A stretch of 7,593 bases of DNA from Desulfobacteraceae bacterium. Its GTDB lineage: Bacteria; Desulfobacterota; Desulfobacteria; Desulfobacterales; Desulfobacteraceae. Below, one piece after another: positions 5,728 to 7,593 of this stretch (its first letter is position 1; the number at the start of each line of letters is the position of its first letter). The notes below the pieces were generated by a model. That model did not search any database, had not been told where the DNA came from, and saw only the letters and a list, made by a program, of their open reading frames with translations. The stretch spans positions 1 to 7,593 of the forward strand of contig PIVQ01000334.1 of assembly GCA_003354055.1 (NCBI GenBank), given 5' to 3'. Both the position numbers and the translations under genes were made by a program.

Positions 5728-6720
5728 ATGAAAAACATACTTTTAATCACAGGACCGGCAGGAGATGCCCAAGGCTGGGGAGACATGGCTGTTACCCAGG
5801 AAATTGCAAATGCCATTAATGCTTCGGAGAACAAAAGAGCGGAAATCGCCTTTGTATCCAATCTAAAGGAGCTTGATGCAGCTCTGGAATCCCACAAGTT
5901 TGACCTGATCTGGAGCGCCCTTTACCATGCCTCTGAGAAATCGGAAACCATCGGAATGAGTGAAGGTGACGACAATTGGCTGGCGGATATCTTTGATGCC
6001 AGAGACCTGCCCTATATCGGTCCTGATGCCGCCACAATGAAGGCCCTGATCCATAAAACAGCCACCCATGGGATCATGAAAAAGGCAGGTATACCCGTTC
6101 CCTATCACTACCAGATAGAAGCAGGCCAGGCCATGCCGGATCTGACCTTTCCCGCCTTTGTAAAACCAAGTTATGAGAGCCGCTCCGTGGGTATCAGTGA
6201 CAATTCTGTTGTCAATACTCCTGAAGAACTGGCAGCCCAGGTAGCCTTTATCCACGACACCTATGACCAACCTGCTCTGGTTGAAGAGTATCTGCCCGGC
6301 CAGGAGTACACGGTACTCATGCTGGGTAATGGAAAATTCCAGGAATTTTTACCTGGAAAGGTCATGGTGGACCCTTCGCTGTTTGGTGATTATCCCATCC
6401 TGAGAAGTGATCTGAGAGGCGTGGGCGCCACCAAGATTAAACCGGTAAACGCCCTTACCGAGGAATCCATTGAGGTGACCCGCAAAGCCATGGAGGCCTT
6501 GAACTGTCTGGATCATGTAAGGGCTGATATGCGGCTTGACAGTGACGGTAATCTAAAAATCATTGAGGTGAACGGTATTCCGGGACTCAAACCCATCAAA
6601 AGCTGGAGCCCCCAGATATACACCCTCCACCACCCTTCCGACCAAGGCCCCATGGAAGACTACCGCCTGCTCATTGATCATATTGTCAGCTCAGCCCTGG
6701 CACGGTATAACCTGGCATAA
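5728..6720 (+). CDS. ATP-grasp ligase related to D-alanine-D-alanine ligase
   Basis: This gene encodes a 330-residue ATP-grasp enzyme of about Ddl length, expected to activate a carboxylate as acyl phosphate and form an amide bond. ATP-site features are clear: K146 in FVKPSYESRSVGIS, E186/E187 in VEEYLPGQEYTV, R264/D267 in VRADMRL, and metal ligands E280 and N282 in IIEVNGIPGL. The substrate end differs from Ddl. The N-terminal 'HEVSL' glutamate region is replaced by GWGDMAVTQEI, the 'HG..GEDG' loop by YHASEKSETIGMSEGDD, and the omega loop (about 213-238, with DPSLFGDYP) lacks the Ddl tyrosine-lysine pattern. It probably joins amino acids other than, or besides, two D-alanines. GGAGG (5720-5724) lies 3 bases before the ATG and a second GGAGG just upstream. 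It is the last gene of the operon, ending 12 bases before a strong terminator. An ordinary Ddl with a diverged sequence cannot be fully excluded. Confidence 0.85.
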   Translation: MKNILLITGPAGDAQGWGDMAVTQEIANAINASENKRAEIAFVSNLKELDAALESHKFDLIWSALYHASEKSETIGMSEGDDNWLADIFDARDLPYIGPDAATMKALIHKTATHGIMKKAGIPVPYHYQIEAGQAMPDLTFPAFVKPSYESRSVGISDNSVVNTPEELAAQVAFIHDTYDQPALVEEYLPGQEYTVLMLGNGKFQEFLPGKVMVDPSLFGDYPILRSDLRGVGATKIKPVNALTEESIEVTRKAMEALNCLDHVRADMRLDSDGNLKIIEVNGIPGLKPIKSWSPQIYTLHHPSDQGPMEDYRLLIDHIVSSALARYNLA

Positions 6721-6732
6721 TTCATTTTTAAA

Positions 6733-6772
6733 ATACAAAAGGGGAGGCCATCCTTTGCCTCCCCTTTTGTAT
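6733..6772. terminator. Bidirectional rho-independent terminator between convergent genes
   Basis: ATACAAAAGGGGAGGC (6733-6748) and its exact complement (6757-6772) form a perfect 16-bp stem around an 8-base loop. On the + strand the G/C core is followed by TTTTGTAT, and on the - strand by TTTTGTATTTT, so it can stop transcription of the operon and of the opposing gene. Confidence 0.9.
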
Positions 6773-6798
6773 GGGTCCTAACGCATTTTTTAATCGGA

Positions 6799-7593
6799 CT
6801 AGATAAGCTGGTCCAAGGTATCTTTAAATAGATCTTTGATCATGTCGGTGATCATCTGGTCGATTTCTCTGGCTGCTGTTTCAAGCGCTGAGTAAACGGC
6901 GGGCTCTTCGATCTTCTCGTCTTCTTCAGTTGTCTCTTCCAGGGCATTGATATAGTGGTCAAACAATTGACTCAGAGGCTGCTGCGCTCTGGCGACGGCT
7001 TCCTCCTCCTGGGCTTCCAGCAGCTCTGCTACCTGGTCCAAAAAGGTTACACCTGTATCAACCGCACGTTCTTCGGCCGGTAATTGTTCTAAAGCACCCT
7101 GCCCCAATCGATCATAAGACGCAGACCGGGTCTCCGCATACATTTCATAGGAACGTTCCACAGAAATGTCTGCCTCATACATGGAGACGGAATCATAGGT
7201 TCCCATGGACATGGCCTTTGAGATGGCATCTTCCATATCCCCTTCTGCCATTTCTCCGATGATTTCATCAATCCCTTTTACAATGGCTTCAATATCGGCC
7301 AGTTCCTCTTCATTAAGGTCTCCCTGTACTGAAAAGGAAAAAGTTTCGCCTGAAGTCAGGGTAATCTCTCTGACATTATAAGATGCACTCATCTGACCGT
7401 TTTCAGATGAGATTTCCCCGCTGCTGTTATACTCATAGGCATCCATCTCGGAAAAACTACTGGTGGACAGGGTAACCACATCCCCTTCCCGGGTCTGGAT
7501 AGTCAGGCCTGCCTCAAGACTTTCATAGGAATTCACAGACAATTCCCGGCTGGATACCCTGGCACTTGAATAATCACCATGGTTTTGTAATCC
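6799..7593 (-). CDS. Acidic protein of unknown function, 5' end outside window
   Basis: The frame runs on the - strand from the right window edge to the TAG at 6801-6799, giving 264 visible residues. A TTG at 7542 could serve as a start, but the frame stays open for 17 more codons to the edge (reading ...YSSARVSSREL), so I treat the gene as 5'-partial. The first visible part alternates like beta strands (LTIQTREGDVVTLSTSS, REITLTSGETFSFSVQ). A helical acidic segment follows (GDLNEEELADIEAIVKGI and GEMAEGDMEDAISKAMSMG), then serine/tyrosine-rich sequence. The C-terminal half is predicted helical and rich in glutamate and has almost no basic patches. The 'FSVQGDLNEEEL..IEAI' segment resembles conserved uncharacterised proteins I have seen in Gammaproteobacteria, but I cannot name a family. 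There is no cysteine in the visible part. It converges on the operon across the shared terminator and is probably not functionally linked to it. Confidence 0.75.
   Translation of the reverse strand, partial: GLQNHGDYSSARVSSRELSVNSYESLEAGLTIQTREGDVVTLSTSSFSEMDAYEYNSSGEISSENGQMSASYNVREITLTSGETFSFSVQGDLNEEELADIEAIVKGIDEIIGEMAEGDMEDAISKAMSMGTYDSVSMYEADISVERSYEMYAETRSASYDRLGQGALEQLPAEERAVDTGVTFLDQVAELLEAQEEEAVARAQQPLSQLFDHYINALEETTEEDEKIEEPAVYSALETAAREIDQMITDMIKDLFKDTLDQLI

Noticed and set aside
7542..7542. TTG at 7542 as the true start of the - strand gene
   Set aside because: The frame is open for 17 further codons to the window edge with protein-like composition, so the real start is more likely outside.
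1..7593. CRISPR array, tRNA, insertion sequence or attachment site
   Set aside because: No spaced direct repeats, cloverleaf-like sequence, transposase motif or flanking repeat pair was seen; nearly all the window is coding.

Overview
The window reads as a chromosomal segment of a Gram-negative bacterium with roughly 50% G+C. Gene style and protein sequences suggest a sulfate-reducing deltaproteobacterium (Desulfobacterota, perhaps Desulfobacterales). That placement is an impression from the sequence and was not tested by any search.

Layout: (1) bases 1-563, + strand, the C-terminal part of a class I SAM-dependent methyltransferase cut by the window edge. (2) 728-1234, a complete FtnA-type ferritin with its own candidate promoter and a strong hairpin downstream. 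(3) 1235-1491, an AT-rich intergenic region with a candidate promoter overlapped by a dyad and several palindromes. (4) 1492-6720, a tight five-gene operon on the + strand: class IV PLP aminotransferase, alanine racemase, CapA-like metallophosphatase-fold protein without a signal peptide, divergent Asp/Glu racemase, and D-Ala-D-Ala-ligase-like ATP-grasp enzyme. (5) 6733-6772, a perfect 16-bp inverted repeat acting as a bidirectional terminator. (6) 6799 to the right edge, - strand, an acidic protein of unknown function whose 5' end lies outside the window.

The five-gene operon is the point of interest. Two racemases of different folds (PLP-dependent and cofactor-independent), a fold-type-IV transaminase and an ATP-dependent D-amino acid ligase relative could together make one or more D-amino acids and join them through an amide bond. 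The ligase and the Asp/Glu racemase keep their general catalytic cores but differ from housekeeping Ddl and MurI where substrate is recognised. The CapA-like protein belongs to a family linked to poly-gamma-glutamate and lacks export signals. No division/cell-wall gene (mur, fts), no NRPS and no CapB/CapC is visible. I propose a dedicated pathway for a small D-amino-acid-containing peptide or conjugate; its product cannot be read from the sequence.
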